A stretch of 64,000 nucleotides of DNA, from NCBI GenBank assembly GCA_019636275.1, contig JAHBXY010000023.1:1-64000 (forward strand), given 5' to 3'. Position 1 is the stretch's first letter. Every line of letters starts with the position of its first letter. Positions 17,342-26,772 of the stretch are shown here, one piece after another. The notes under the pieces were generated by a model. That model saw nothing but the letters and a program-made list of their open reading frames with translations, was not told the origin of the DNA and did no database searches. Both the position numbers and the translations under genes were made by a program. Origin of the DNA: Planctomycetota bacterium (lineage in GTDB: Bacteria; Planctomycetota; J058).

Positions 17342-17820
17342 GCCGTGAGCTCCTCATGGGCGGCGGGCGGGGTCTGGATCCGCCCGGCGAGGGAGCGGAC
17401 GCCGTCGAAGGCCAGGGCGCCGCGCAGGTAGATGCGCAGGCCGTCGGCGGCGGGGTCGGGGCTGGTGAGGACGGCCCAGAGGCGGGCGGCCAGGTGGGGC
17501 ACGGTCCACAGGTCGCGGCCGACGAGGTCGCCGCCGAACGCCTCGAGCCCGTAGGCCTGCAGCGCGTCGATCGCGCCGCGGTGCATCAGGTCGAGCAGCC
17601 GCTCGAGCTGGAGCGCCAGCGGGGTCTCGGCGTGGCAGGCGCGGTGCACCGCCGCGACCAGGGCGCGCTCGTCGGGGCAGCGGCAGGCGGGCAGCTCGAC
17701 CCCGGCCGCGCGGGCCAGGTTCGACAGCTCGCGCCCGTCGAAGGTGAGCAGGAGCACCGCGTCGAGGAGCGTGCACTCCACCTGCCAGATCCGTAGCCGG
17801 GTCGCCTCGCGCTCGGTCAT
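17338..17820 (-). CDS. Unknown 160-aa protein coupled to the Kelch gene
   Basis: I do not recognise the family. The protein is mostly helical, Leu/Ala/Arg-rich and cytoplasmic by sequence, with no signal or membrane segment. Cysteines lie in VECTL and in a PACRCPDE cluster that could bind metal or iron-sulphur, but the spacing fits no standard motif. The ATG at 17820 has an excellent GGAGG site 5 nt upstream. It is first of a two-gene unit behind two Fur-like boxes, so an iron-related role is a reasonable guess. Confidence 0.7.
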   Translation of the reverse strand: MTEREATRLRIWQVECTLLDAVLLLTFDGRELSNLARAAGVELPACRCPDERALVAAVHRACHAETPLALQLERLLDLMHRGAIDALQAYGLEAFGGDLVGRDLWTVPHLAARLWAVLTSPDPAADGLRIYLRGALAFDGVRSLAGRIQTPPAAHEELTA

Positions 17821-17841
17821 CACGTCCTCCGGGTCACGCAT

Positions 17842-17860
17842 GAGATTGAGACTCAGTCTC
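17842..17860 (-). promoter_or_regulatory. Fur-like box D (identical copy 2 of 3)
   Basis: Exact copy of GAGATTGAGACTCAGTCTC, 22 bp before the start of the 160-aa gene. A repressor here would block transcription of the Kelch pair. Confidence 0.7.
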
Positions 17861-17923
17861 AGCGAGCGTCCGAAGAAAACGGTGAGGAACCCGCCCTCAC
17901 CGGCTCGAATCGGACCCGCTGAG

Positions 17924-17940
17924 TTGAGAATCATTCTCAA
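17924..17940 (-). promoter_or_regulatory. Fur-like palindrome E
   Basis: TTGAGAATCATTCTCAA is an 8-1-8 palindrome whose core TGAGAATCATTCTCA is very close to textbook Fur 7-1-7 sites. It lies between the divergent genes starting at 17820 and 18033, so it could affect both. Confidence 0.7.
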
Positions 17941-17951
17941 CTACGCCGAGG

Positions 17952-17980
17952 TTGTGCCATGCGTGGGGGTGCCCTGTCAA
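17952..17980 (-). promoter_or_regulatory. Candidate promoter of the Kelch pair
   Basis: Minus-strand TTGACA (17980-17975) with a 17-bp spacer to a weak -10, GCACAA (17957-17952). The iron transporter has the same layout (TTGACG, 17 bp, GTCCAA), and in both an ATG precedes the -10. The -35 is convincing, the -10 is not. Fur palindrome E lies just downstream. Confidence 0.35.
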
Positions 17981-18032
17981 GACCCCCGCCGCGGCCGCCG
18001 GTGCAGGGTGTGAGTTCACCGGGGTGGCAGCG

Positions 18033-18524
18033 ATGACCGACGCACGACGACGGGCGGCCCTGATCGGCGGGCTCGCCCTCCTGCTGCTCCTCTACCTTCA
18101 CGCGACGGATCCTGCGCCTCCGGTCGCCCGGCTGGGAAACGACGGGGGCGCCTGGCCGATCGGCGCGCTGAAGACGATCAGCACCTCGCAGACGGTCTTC
18201 CGCGAGTGGGACCACGACCGCAACGGCGTCCTCGACTACGGGACGCTGCGCCAGCTCTCGGACGCCAACCTCATCGACCCCCTCCTGGGCAGCGGCGAGA
18301 AGGACGGCTACCGCTTCGAGACCCGGCCGTCGCCCACGACGCCCGAGTTCCTCTGGTTCGCCGTGGCCAACCCGATCCGGCCGGGCACGACCGGCGACCG
18401 CTACTTCTGCACGAACCACTCGGGCGTCATCTACTACACCGGCGTCCAGGGCCGGGCGATCGCCCTCGACGACGGCGGGCCGGAGTGCGCGGTCCCGACG
18501 ACCATGCTCCCGGTCGGGAAGTAG
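18033..18524 (+). CDS. Membrane-anchored pilin-like globular domain protein
   Basis: 163 aa. One N-terminal membrane helix (AALIGGLALLLLLYLHA) precedes a globular domain beginning AIGALKTISTSQTVFREWDHDRNGVLDY, a pattern I associate with pseudopilin-like head domains in Planctomycetota. The domain lacks the GFTLxE cleavage motif, so it is probably a fixed membrane protein rather than a pilus subunit. The DHDRNGVLDY segment could bind calcium. It is transcribed away from the Kelch pair, with the Fur palindrome E between them. Confidence 0.6.
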   Translation: MTDARRRAALIGGLALLLLLYLHATDPAPPVARLGNDGGAWPIGALKTISTSQTVFREWDHDRNGVLDYGTLRQLSDANLIDPLLGSGEKDGYRFETRPSPTTPEFLWFAVANPIRPGTTGDRYFCTNHSGVIYYTGVQGRAIALDDGGPECAVPTTMLPVGK

Positions 18525-18528
18525 CGCG

Positions 18529-19536
18529 TCAGCCGGGCAGCGCCCAGCACGGCCCGACGACGACCACCCGCCCGGCGTCGCCCGCGCGCGCGCCGAGCGG
18601 CGCCTCGGCCAGCACCTCGCGCTCGCCCGCCCGGACGCGCACCCGCGCGCCACGGCCGACGAAGGCCCGGGCCACCACGCGCGCGTCGCCCGCGCCCGCC
18701 TCGAAGCGCGCCTGCTCGGGGCGCACGAGGAGCGTCACGGGCCCGGTCCGCGCCGCGACGAGCGCCACCTCGCCGAAGGGCGTGCTCGCCGACTCGCCCC
18801 GCGCCTCGGCCGGCACGAAGGCGCACGGGCCGAGGCGCGCCGCGATCGCCGCGTCGACCGGCCGGGCGTAGACGACCTCGGGCGCGTCGCACTGCACGAT
18901 CCGCCCGGGTGGCCCCTCGAGCACGGCCACGCGGTCGGCGAGGGTCATGGCGTCCTGCGCGTCGTGCGTGACCAGGAGCGCGCTGGCGCCCTGCCCGGCG
19001 AGGAGCGCGCGCACCTCCTGGCCCAGGTCGAGGCGGCGCGGCGCGTCGACGTTGGCGAACGGCTCGTCGAGGAGCAGCACGTGCGGCTGCGCCGCCAGCG
19101 CGCGGGCGAGCGCCACGCGCTGTTGCTGGCCTCCGGAGAGCTGCGCCGGCCGGCGCGCCGCCAGGTCCGCCAGGCCGGTCGCCGCGAGGAGCGCGTCGAC
19201 GCGCGCCGGGTCGGGGCAGCCGAAGGCGACGTTGTCGCGCACGGTCATCGCCGGGAAGAGCGCGTACTCCTGGAACACGAGGCCCACCCCGCGCCGCTCG
19301 GCCGGCACGCGCTCGCGCCCGCCCTCGGCGACGACCGCGCCGCCGACGACCACGCGACCCCGGGCCGGCGTCGTCAGCCCGGCCAGGCAGCGCAGGAGCG
19401 TCGTCTTGCCCGAGCCCGAGGCGCCGACGAGCGCCACGAGCTCGCCCTGCGCGAGCGTCAGGTCGACGCCCTCGAGCACCGGCGCGCCGGGCGCGTAGGC
19501 GTGCCCCAGCCCCTCGACGACCAGCGGCAGCGTCAC
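18529..19536 (-). CDS. fbpC: Ferric iron ABC transporter ATPase
   Basis: 335-aa ATPase with Walker A GASGSGKTT, Q-loop VFQEYALFP, signature LSGGQQQRVALARAL, Walker B VLLLDEPF and H-loop VTHD. The C-terminal 110 residues form the extra regulatory (TOBE-like) domain of the FbpC group. GTG start overlaps the permease stop by 4 bp. Together with the next two genes it would drive ATP-dependent Fe(III) import. Confidence 0.92.
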   Translation of the reverse strand: MTLPLVVEGLGHAYAPGAPVLEGVDLTLAQGELVALVGASGSGKTTLLRCLAGLTTPARGRVVVGGAVVAEGGRERVPAERRGVGLVFQEYALFPAMTVRDNVAFGCPDPARVDALLAATGLADLAARRPAQLSGGQQQRVALARALAAQPHVLLLDEPFANVDAPRRLDLGQEVRALLAGQGASALLVTHDAQDAMTLADRVAVLEGPPGRIVQCDAPEVVYARPVDAAIAARLGPCAFVPAEARGESASTPFGEVALVAARTGPVTLLVRPEQARFEAGAGDARVVARAFVGRGARVRVRAGEREVLAEAPLGARAGDAGRVVVVGPCWALPG

Positions 19537-21053
19537 CGCTCACCTCCCCAGCGCGCCGAGAGCGCGAACGCCGCCAGGCACACGCCGACGAGCACGAGGC
19601 CGGCGGCGCCCGCGTCGTGCAGGAGCGCCTCCTCGAGCCGGTCGTAGACGCGAAACGACAGCGTCCGCGCCCCGGCCGCCGGGCCGAGGAGCAGCGTGAT
19701 CGGCAGCTCCTTGGCCACCTGCGCCACGACGAGGCCCGCGGCGGCCGCGACCCCCGGCGCGACGGCCGGCAGCACGACGCGCACGAGCCGCCGCGCGCGC
19801 CCCGCGCCGAGGACGCGCGCCGACTCGTCCTGCCGCGGGTCGAACGCGGCCGCCGCCGTGCGCAGGGCGGCGTGCGCCTCGGGCAGGAAGCGGGCCACGT
19901 AGCCGGCGAGGAGGAGCGCCCCGGCCTCGCCCAGCGCGCGGTAGGCGCCGCCGCCGGTCAGGGCCAGGGCCAGGCGCAGGACGCCGAACGCCACGAGCAC
20001 GCCGGGCAGGGCGTGGCCGAGGAGCACCGCCAGGTCGACGCCACGCCGCCCGTGCCGCCCGGCCGCCCAGCCGGGCGCCCAGGCCAGGAGCACCGTGACG
20101 AGGGCCGCGACGGCGCCGACGCGCAGGGTGATCGCCACCGGCTCGCCGAGCGGGGCGAACGGCAGCCCGCGCGACCAGCCGTCGACGACCCACAGCGCCA
20201 GCGTCGCCACCGGCAGGAGGCAGCCCAGGCCGGCCGTGAGCCCGTGGGCGACGAGCGCCGCGGCGAACCCCGCCCGGCCGAGCGGGCGGCGCTCGACCGG
20301 CCGCGGGTTGGCGACGCCGGCCTCGGCCACGCGCCCGTGGGCCAGGCGCCCGAGGACGAGCAGCAGCAACGTGGCCGCGAGCAGGAGCCCGCCCAGCACG
20401 GCGGCGTCGCCCAGGCGCTGCTGCGCGACCGCCTGGTAGATCCGCCAGGTGAGCACCGGCGCGTCGAGGACCGCCACGGCGCCGAAGTCGGAGAGCACGT
20501 AGAGCTGCACGAGGAGCGCCGAGGCCACGAGCGCCGGCCGCAGCCGCGGCAGGACGACCGCCCGGAAGGCCGCCGCGCGCGAGGCGCCGAGCGTGCGCGC
20601 CGCCTCCTCCTCGGCCGCCGGGACGCGCGCCAGGGCGGCGCCGACGATCACCTGCGCCAGCGGCGCCGTCGCCAGCGTGAGCACGACCGCCGCCGCGCCC
20701 AGGCCGACGAAGGCCGGCAGGCCGAGCGCGCCGCCGGGTCCGAGCGCGTGGCGCAGCGCGCCCGCGAGGAGGAAGCTGGGGAGCGCCAGCGGCAGGAGCG
20801 AGAGGACGACGAGGACCCGCCGCCCGGGGTAGTCGGCGCGCCGGTCGAGCCAGGCGAGCGCCGCGCCGAGGGGCACCGCGAGCGCCGAGACGACGACGGC
20901 CAGGCCGACGCTCCTGAGGACGAGCGGCCCGAGCCCCGCCGGCGGCGCGCGCCACGGGTCGCCGCCGGCGAGCCCGACCGCCAGCCCGACGACGGGCAGG
21001 AGCGGCGCCGCCGCGCCCGCGGCCACGAGGGCCCACCCGCCGGCGCGGGTCAC
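19533..21053 (-). CDS. fbpB: Ferric iron ABC transporter permease, fused two-domain type
   Basis: 506-aa inner-membrane protein with about 12 hydrophobic segments in two homologous halves, as in FbpB/SfuB. Both halves carry the EAA loop that docks the ATPase: EEEAARTLGASRAAAFRAVV and DESARVLGAGRARRLVRVV. GTG at 21053 overlaps the binding-protein stop by 4 bp. Confidence 0.92.
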   Translation of the reverse strand: MTRAGGWALVAAGAAAPLLPVVGLAVGLAGGDPWRAPPAGLGPLVLRSVGLAVVVSALAVPLGAALAWLDRRADYPGRRVLVVLSLLPLALPSFLLAGALRHALGPGGALGLPAFVGLGAAAVVLTLATAPLAQVIVGAALARVPAAEEEAARTLGASRAAAFRAVVLPRLRPALVASALLVQLYVLSDFGAVAVLDAPVLTWRIYQAVAQQRLGDAAVLGGLLLAATLLLLVLGRLAHGRVAEAGVANPRPVERRPLGRAGFAAALVAHGLTAGLGCLLPVATLALWVVDGWSRGLPFAPLGEPVAITLRVGAVAALVTVLLAWAPGWAAGRHGRRGVDLAVLLGHALPGVLVAFGVLRLALALTGGGAYRALGEAGALLLAGYVARFLPEAHAALRTAAAAFDPRQDESARVLGAGRARRLVRVVLPAVAPGVAAAAGLVVAQVAKELPITLLLGPAAGARTLSFRVYDRLEEALLHDAGAAGLVLVGVCLAAFALSARWGGER

Positions 21054-22048
21054 TGCAGCCCGAGCGCCCGCAGGAGCTCGAGCGTCGGCTCGAGGTCGGT
21101 CAGGTGCACCGGGTCGACCGTGGCCAGGCCCAGGCGCTCGAGCGGCGCCACGTCGGGGTGCGTCGGCACGCCGGGGACGACGGGGTACTCGAACGTCTCG
21201 CGGGCGAAGTACTCCTGCGCCTCGTCGGAGAGGAGGAAGGCCACGAGGCGCCGCGCCTCCGCCTCGACCGGGCTGCCGGCGCGCACGGCGGCGCCCGAGA
21301 GCATGAGCAGGTTCCCGGCGTCGCCCGCCTCGGCGAAGCTCGAGTTGACGAGCGTCGAGTCCGGCCGCTTCAGGCGGTGCAGGTAGTAGTGGTTCACCCA
21401 GCCCAGCTCGACCTCGCCCCGGGCGACGGCCTCGACGATCGGGCCGTTCTTGGCGTAGGCGCGCGGCTCGTTGGCGGTCATCGCCTGGAGCCAGGCCCGC
21501 GCGCGCTCCTCGCCCCACAGGTGGCGCAAGGCGCTCACGTGCGCGTGCAGGCTGGCGTTGCCCGGCGCCCAGCCCACGCGCCCCTTCCAGCGCGGGTCCG
21601 CGAGGTCCTCGAGGCGGCGCGGCAGGTCCTCGGGCTTCACGCGCGCGGCGTCGTGCACGAGGACGCGCGCGCGCCCGCTCGTGCCCACCCAGCGGCCGCC
21701 CGGGTCGCGGAAGCGCGCGTCGGCGCGCGCGAGGACGTCGTCGGGCAGCGGCGCGAGGAGGTCGGCGATCGCGCCCAGCGCGCCGCACTCCTGCGCGATC
21801 ACCACGTCGGCCGGGCTGCGGTCGCCCTCGACCCGGAGCTGCGCGGCCAGCGTCGGCGTGCCGGAGTAGCGCACGTCGAGCGCCACGCCCGTGCGCTCCT
21901 GGTAGCGGGCGAGCAGCGGCGCGAGCAGCGCCTCGCCCCGGCCGCAGTAGACGACGACCCGGCCCGAGGTCGACGGCGTCGACGGCTCGGCCGGGCAGCC
22001 GGCGAGGAGGACGGCGAGGGCGAGCAGGCTCGACGAAGGACGGATCAC
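21050..22048 (-). CDS. fbpA: Ferric iron-binding lipoprotein of the ABC transporter
   Basis: 332-aa substrate-binding lipoprotein with the lipobox LLAGC (Cys18). Residues 25-60 match the FbpA/IdiA start (VVVYCGRGEALLAPLLARYQERTG). WVNHYYLHRL contains the adjacent tyrosines Y221-Y222 that bind ferric iron in this family. The GTG at 22048 has a GAGGA site 6 nt upstream. It is first in the fbpABC operon and preceded by Fur-like box F at 28-46 bp. Confidence 0.93.
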   Translation of the reverse strand: MIRPSSSLLALAVLLAGCPAEPSTPSTSGRVVVYCGRGEALLAPLLARYQERTGVALDVRYSGTPTLAAQLRVEGDRSPADVVIAQECGALGAIADLLAPLPDDVLARADARFRDPGGRWVGTSGRARVLVHDAARVKPEDLPRRLEDLADPRWKGRVGWAPGNASLHAHVSALRHLWGEERARAWLQAMTANEPRAYAKNGPIVEAVARGEVELGWVNHYYLHRLKRPDSTLVNSSFAEAGDAGNLLMLSGAAVRAGSPVEAEARRLVAFLLSDEAQEYFARETFEYPVVPGVPTHPDVAPLERLGLATVDPVHLTDLEPTLELLRALGLQ

Positions 22049-22075
22049 GGCGGTCCTCGGGGAGGAGGGAAAGGT

Positions 22076-22094
22076 GAGATTGAGACTCAGTCTC
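22076..22094 (-). promoter_or_regulatory. Fur-like box F (identical copy 3 of 3)
   Basis: Exact copy of GAGATTGAGACTCAGTCTC immediately before the ferric iron ABC operon. Its place here is the best evidence that the repeated 19-mer is an iron-responsive operator. Confidence 0.8.
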
Positions 22095-22107
22095 AACGAG
22101 CCCTGCC

Positions 22108-22136
22108 TTGGACCATGGCGGGGCTTCCGTCGTCAA
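22108..22136 (-). promoter_or_regulatory. Candidate promoter of the iron transporter operon
   Basis: Minus-strand TTGACG (22136-22131), 17 bp, then GTCCAA (22113-22108). The -10 is poor by sigma-70 standards but mirrors the Kelch-pair promoter (GCACAA). Fur-like box F overlaps the likely start region. Confidence 0.35.
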
Positions 22137-22254
22137 GCCTAACGCCCGTCCGTCGTGGAACCACGCACGTGGCTGGTTCCTCGACGCGCCGCCGACGGAC
22201 GCGACGGCGCTTCGTCGGGCGCGGGGCGTGCTTGCCCCTCCGGCAGGAGGGGGC

Positions 22255-23648
<1,394 letters not shown>

Positions 23649-23655
<7 letters not shown>

Positions 23656-23665
23656 CGATCACACC
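23649..23665. terminator. Palindrome spanning both stop codons of convergent genes
   Basis: GGTGTGA-CGA-TCACACC is a perfect 7-bp inverted repeat whose arms contain the TGA stops of the response regulator (+) and the AI-2E-like permease (-). It could act as a small bidirectional terminator, but it has no T-tract. Confidence 0.35.
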
Positions 23666-25017
23666 GGAGGGGGCGGCGTCGCCAGTGAAGGCGGCGGCAC
23701 CAGTGGCGGCGGCGTCGCCAGGGGCGTGGGCGGGGTGACCGTCGGCGGCGGCACGGGGACATCGAGGATCACCCGCGGGGGCTCCTGGATGTGCTCGGCC
23801 TCGCCCATGATCACGTGGCGCCACACGTAGGTCGCCAGCGGCACGCCGATGATCAGGCCCCACAGGCCGACCAGGTGCTGCCCGAGGTACAGGACCACGA
23901 GCACCGCCAGCGGGTGCAGCTTCATGTGGTGGCCGTAGATCCTCGGGTTGAGGATGTAGGCCTCGATGATGTGGACGATCGTCACCATGACGACCACCCC
24001 GACCACGAGGAGGATCCCGCCGTCGTCCTGCGTGAGGGCCACGAGGCAGATCGGGACGGTCGAGATGAACACCCCGGCGATGGGGATGAACGAGCAGATG
24101 AACACGATCGTCGACAGGAGGCCGATCCCCTTGACCCCCAGGGCGAGCATGCCCGCCGCGGTGAGGAACGTGTTCACGAGCGCGATCAGCGTCTGCGCCT
24201 CGAAGGCGCGCCCGAGGAGGCGGGCGAAGGTGGCGATCGACGGCGCGACCTGGACGTAGGCGTCGCCCAGGCGCGAATCGCGCAGGCGGCTGATCGCGGC
24301 GGCGATCTTCGGCGCGTCCCACACGATCATGAAGGAGAACAGCAGCGCGAGCAGGGTGAAGATCACCCCGGTCATCGTCCCCTCGAGGATGAGCTTCAGG
24401 CCGGGGATCAGCTTCTGGTCGCGCACCCAGCGGAGCAGGATCGAGATCTGCTCGCTCACGGCCGGCTCGGCCAGGCGGTCGCCGATGTCGCTCAGGAAGC
24501 CGGGCGTCTCGCCGCGCCGCCGCTTGTCGCCGAACACGGCCCCGAACATGGAGCCCTTGACCATGGCGGCGCCCTCGATGATCGGCTGGCCGCCGAGGGC
24601 GCGGGACATCTGCACGTCGATGAACCGCTTCGGGTCGTCGAGGTCGCGCGCGCTCAGGCGCTTGAGCTGAACGTGCGACTCGCGGATCGCGCGCGGCACG
24701 GTGGCGACGCCGAGGCCCACGACGGCGCCGACGATGCCGGCGAAGACGAGGATCACCGGCACGCGGCGGCTGGTGAAGTGCGGCGAGATCCGCTCGACGA
24801 TGCTCGATGAGATGTAGGCCAGGACGAAGGTCAGGAACACCAGGCCGAAGAACGGGCGCAGCACCCAGAGCAGGAGCAGGAAGGCCGCCCAGATGGCGAT
24901 CTTCTTCATCGGCAGGCGCAGGAGCGGCCGCAGGAGCGGCGCCCGCGTCACCGAGGTCGTCGTCGCGTCGTCGTCGTCCGCCGGCGGGGGGGGCGGGGTG
25001 ACGCGGGCGTCGCTCAC
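23659..25017 (-). CDS. AI-2E/PerM-family membrane transporter
   Basis: 452 aa with about seven to eight membrane segments. Features of the family include the N-terminal pair IAIWAAFLLLLWVLRPFFGLVF, the conserved C-terminal block AYILNPRIYGHHMKLHPLAVLV and GLIIGVPLATYVWRHV. Members export signalling molecules or ions; substrate is unknown. The first 35 residues and the last 45 are Pro/Thr-rich and cytoplasmic, longer than usual. GTG at 25017 shares one base with the stop of the UbiB-like gene. Confidence 0.85.
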   Translation of the reverse strand: MSDARVTPPPPPADDDDATTTSVTRAPLLRPLLRLPMKKIAIWAAFLLLLWVLRPFFGLVFLTFVLAYISSSIVERISPHFTSRRVPVILVFAGIVGAVVGLGVATVPRAIRESHVQLKRLSARDLDDPKRFIDVQMSRALGGQPIIEGAAMVKGSMFGAVFGDKRRRGETPGFLSDIGDRLAEPAVSEQISILLRWVRDQKLIPGLKLILEGTMTGVIFTLLALLFSFMIVWDAPKIAAAISRLRDSRLGDAYVQVAPSIATFARLLGRAFEAQTLIALVNTFLTAAGMLALGVKGIGLLSTIVFICSFIPIAGVFISTVPICLVALTQDDGGILLVVGVVVMVTIVHIIEAYILNPRIYGHHMKLHPLAVLVVLYLGQHLVGLWGLIIGVPLATYVWRHVIMGEAEHIQEPPRVILDVPVPPPTVTPPTPLATPPPLVPPPSLATPPPPV

Positions 25018-26711
25018 TAGAAGCCTCCCGAGCGGACGAAGCCGACGAACAGGACGAGGCCGTAGAGGACGCCGAGGACGAGGGCCACGAGGCCCAGCAG
25101 GGCCTCGAGCGGCGCGCCGCCGATCGTCACGCCGGTGCGCGCCAGGAGGAGGGCGGCGGCGCCGATCAACGTGCACGTGACCAGCGCCAGGGCCAGGCGG
25201 TTCAAGGCCTGCGCCTGGTCGCGCGCCGCGTCCTCGTAGCCGCGCACGTCGTGGCGCAGGGTCAGCTCGCCGTCGCGCAGCCGGCGCAGGACGAGCCGCA
25301 GGTCGGCCGGACCCGTCTCGAGCAGGTGGCCGAGGTCGTCGGCGATGCGGCGCGGCACGCGCGTGTGGTAGGCCGGGTCGGCCAGCCGGCGCAGGTAGAT
25401 CTTGAGGATGACCGGCCGGATCTCCTCGAGCGTGTTGAGCTGCGGGTGGATGTCGCGGCCGACGCCCTCGATCGTCGCCAGCGCCTTGCCGACCAGCAGC
25501 AGGTCGGCCGGGAGCTGCACCTCGTGGCGGACGATGACCTCGAACACCGACTGCAGGTACTTGCCGATGTCCAGCTTCGCCAGCTCGACCGACTCGAAGC
25601 GGGCGATCAGGTCGTCGATGTCCTGCTTGAGCGCGCGGACGTTGACGTGCTCGTCGATCAGCGCCTGGCGGTGGAACAGCCGGATGAGCTTGTCGGTGTC
25701 GCGCGTGAGCACGCCCACGAGGAAGGTCAGGAGCTCGTCGATCCGCTCCTGGTCGAGCGAGCCCATCATGCCGTAGTCGATCGGGCAGATGCGGTTCCCG
25801 TCGAGGACGAACAGGTTGCCCGGGTGCGGATCGGCGTGGAAGAAGCCGTGCACCAGCGCCTGCTCGAGGATGAAGCGCACGCCGTTCTTCGCCAGCGCCG
25901 GCAGGTCGATGTCGGTCCGCTGGTGGATCGCCGGGTCGTTGAGCTTCGTGCCGCGGATGAACTCCTCGCACAGGACCTTCGGCGTGGTCAGGTCCTCGAC
26001 GACGGCCGGCACGTAGACGGTCGGGTCGCCCTGGAAGTTCTTCGCGAAGCGCTTGATGTGGTACGCCTCGATCGTGAAGTCGATCTCCTTGACGATCGAC
26101 TTCTGGAACTCGGCCACGATCGCGCGCGGGCGGTAGCGGCGGATCTCGGGGATCCGCTCCTCGGCCGTCTCGGCCAGCCAGGAGAGGATCGACAGGTCGG
26201 TCTCGATGATCCGCTCGAGGTTAGGGCGCTGGACCTTGAGCACGACCTCGCGGCCGTCGAGGAGCACGGCCCGGTGCACCTGCGCGATCGACGCCGCCGC
26301 CAGCGGCTGGGCGTCGAACTCCTTGAAGATCGTGTCGAGCGGCCGCCCGTAGAGCGCCTCGACGTGGGCGCGGATCCCGGCCGTGTCGAACGGCTTGACC
26401 TTGTCCTGCAGCTTGCGCAGCTCGAGGACGAGCGGCATGGGGATCAGGTCGGGGCGCGTGGCCAGGACCTGCCCGAGCTTGATGAACGTCGGCCCCAGCT
26501 CCTCGAGCATGAGGCGCACGCGCTCCTCGCTCGTGAGCTGCTCGAAGCGCGGGTCGCTCGTGGGGAAGAGGCGTCGCTTCAGGTCGTGGAGGACCGAGTC
26601 GAGCCCGATGCGGGCCACGACGTCGCCGAAGCCGTACTTGAACAGGACCCCGAGGATCTGCGGGAACCGCTGGAGGCTGCGGATCCGCTGCGGGATCGAG
26701 GCGATGCCCAC
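25017..26711 (-). CDS. UbiB/ABC1/AarF-family atypical kinase
   Basis: 564 aa. Family motifs are all visible: KxGQ region FIKLGQVLATRPDLIP, Ala-rich loop AAASIAQVHRA, VVLKVQRP, catalytic region FHADPHPGNLF and metal motif PIDYGMMG. Two membrane helices end the protein. UbiB proteins are ATPases acting on quinone or isoprenoid lipid metabolism. I prefer the GTG at 26711, which has AGGGGAG 7 nt upstream, over an ATG at 26738 that lacks a ribosome site. Confidence 0.9.
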   Translation of the reverse strand: MGIASIPQRIRSLQRFPQILGVLFKYGFGDVVARIGLDSVLHDLKRRLFPTSDPRFEQLTSEERVRLMLEELGPTFIKLGQVLATRPDLIPMPLVLELRKLQDKVKPFDTAGIRAHVEALYGRPLDTIFKEFDAQPLAAASIAQVHRAVLLDGREVVLKVQRPNLERIIETDLSILSWLAETAEERIPEIRRYRPRAIVAEFQKSIVKEIDFTIEAYHIKRFAKNFQGDPTVYVPAVVEDLTTPKVLCEEFIRGTKLNDPAIHQRTDIDLPALAKNGVRFILEQALVHGFFHADPHPGNLFVLDGNRICPIDYGMMGSLDQERIDELLTFLVGVLTRDTDKLIRLFHRQALIDEHVNVRALKQDIDDLIARFESVELAKLDIGKYLQSVFEVIVRHEVQLPADLLLVGKALATIEGVGRDIHPQLNTLEEIRPVILKIYLRRLADPAYHTRVPRRIADDLGHLLETGPADLRLVLRRLRDGELTLRHDVRGYEDAARDQAQALNRLALALVTCTLIGAAALLLARTGVTIGGAPLEALLGLVALVLGVLYGLVLFVGFVRSGGF

Positions 26712-26772
26712 GTGGGTGCTCCCCTGAAGGGGGGTCATGATAGCGGTAGCCGGCGGCGGGAGGGGGACGACG

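Noticed and set aside
22131..22156. A fourth CGTCAA half-site resembling S1-S3 near the iron operon
   Set aside because: Only one arm (22131-22136) is present; no TTGACG follows at the 14-bp spacing.
22140..22254. Sigma-54 (-24/-12) promoter before the NtrC-like gene
   Set aside because: No TGGC/TTGC pair with correct spacing was found.
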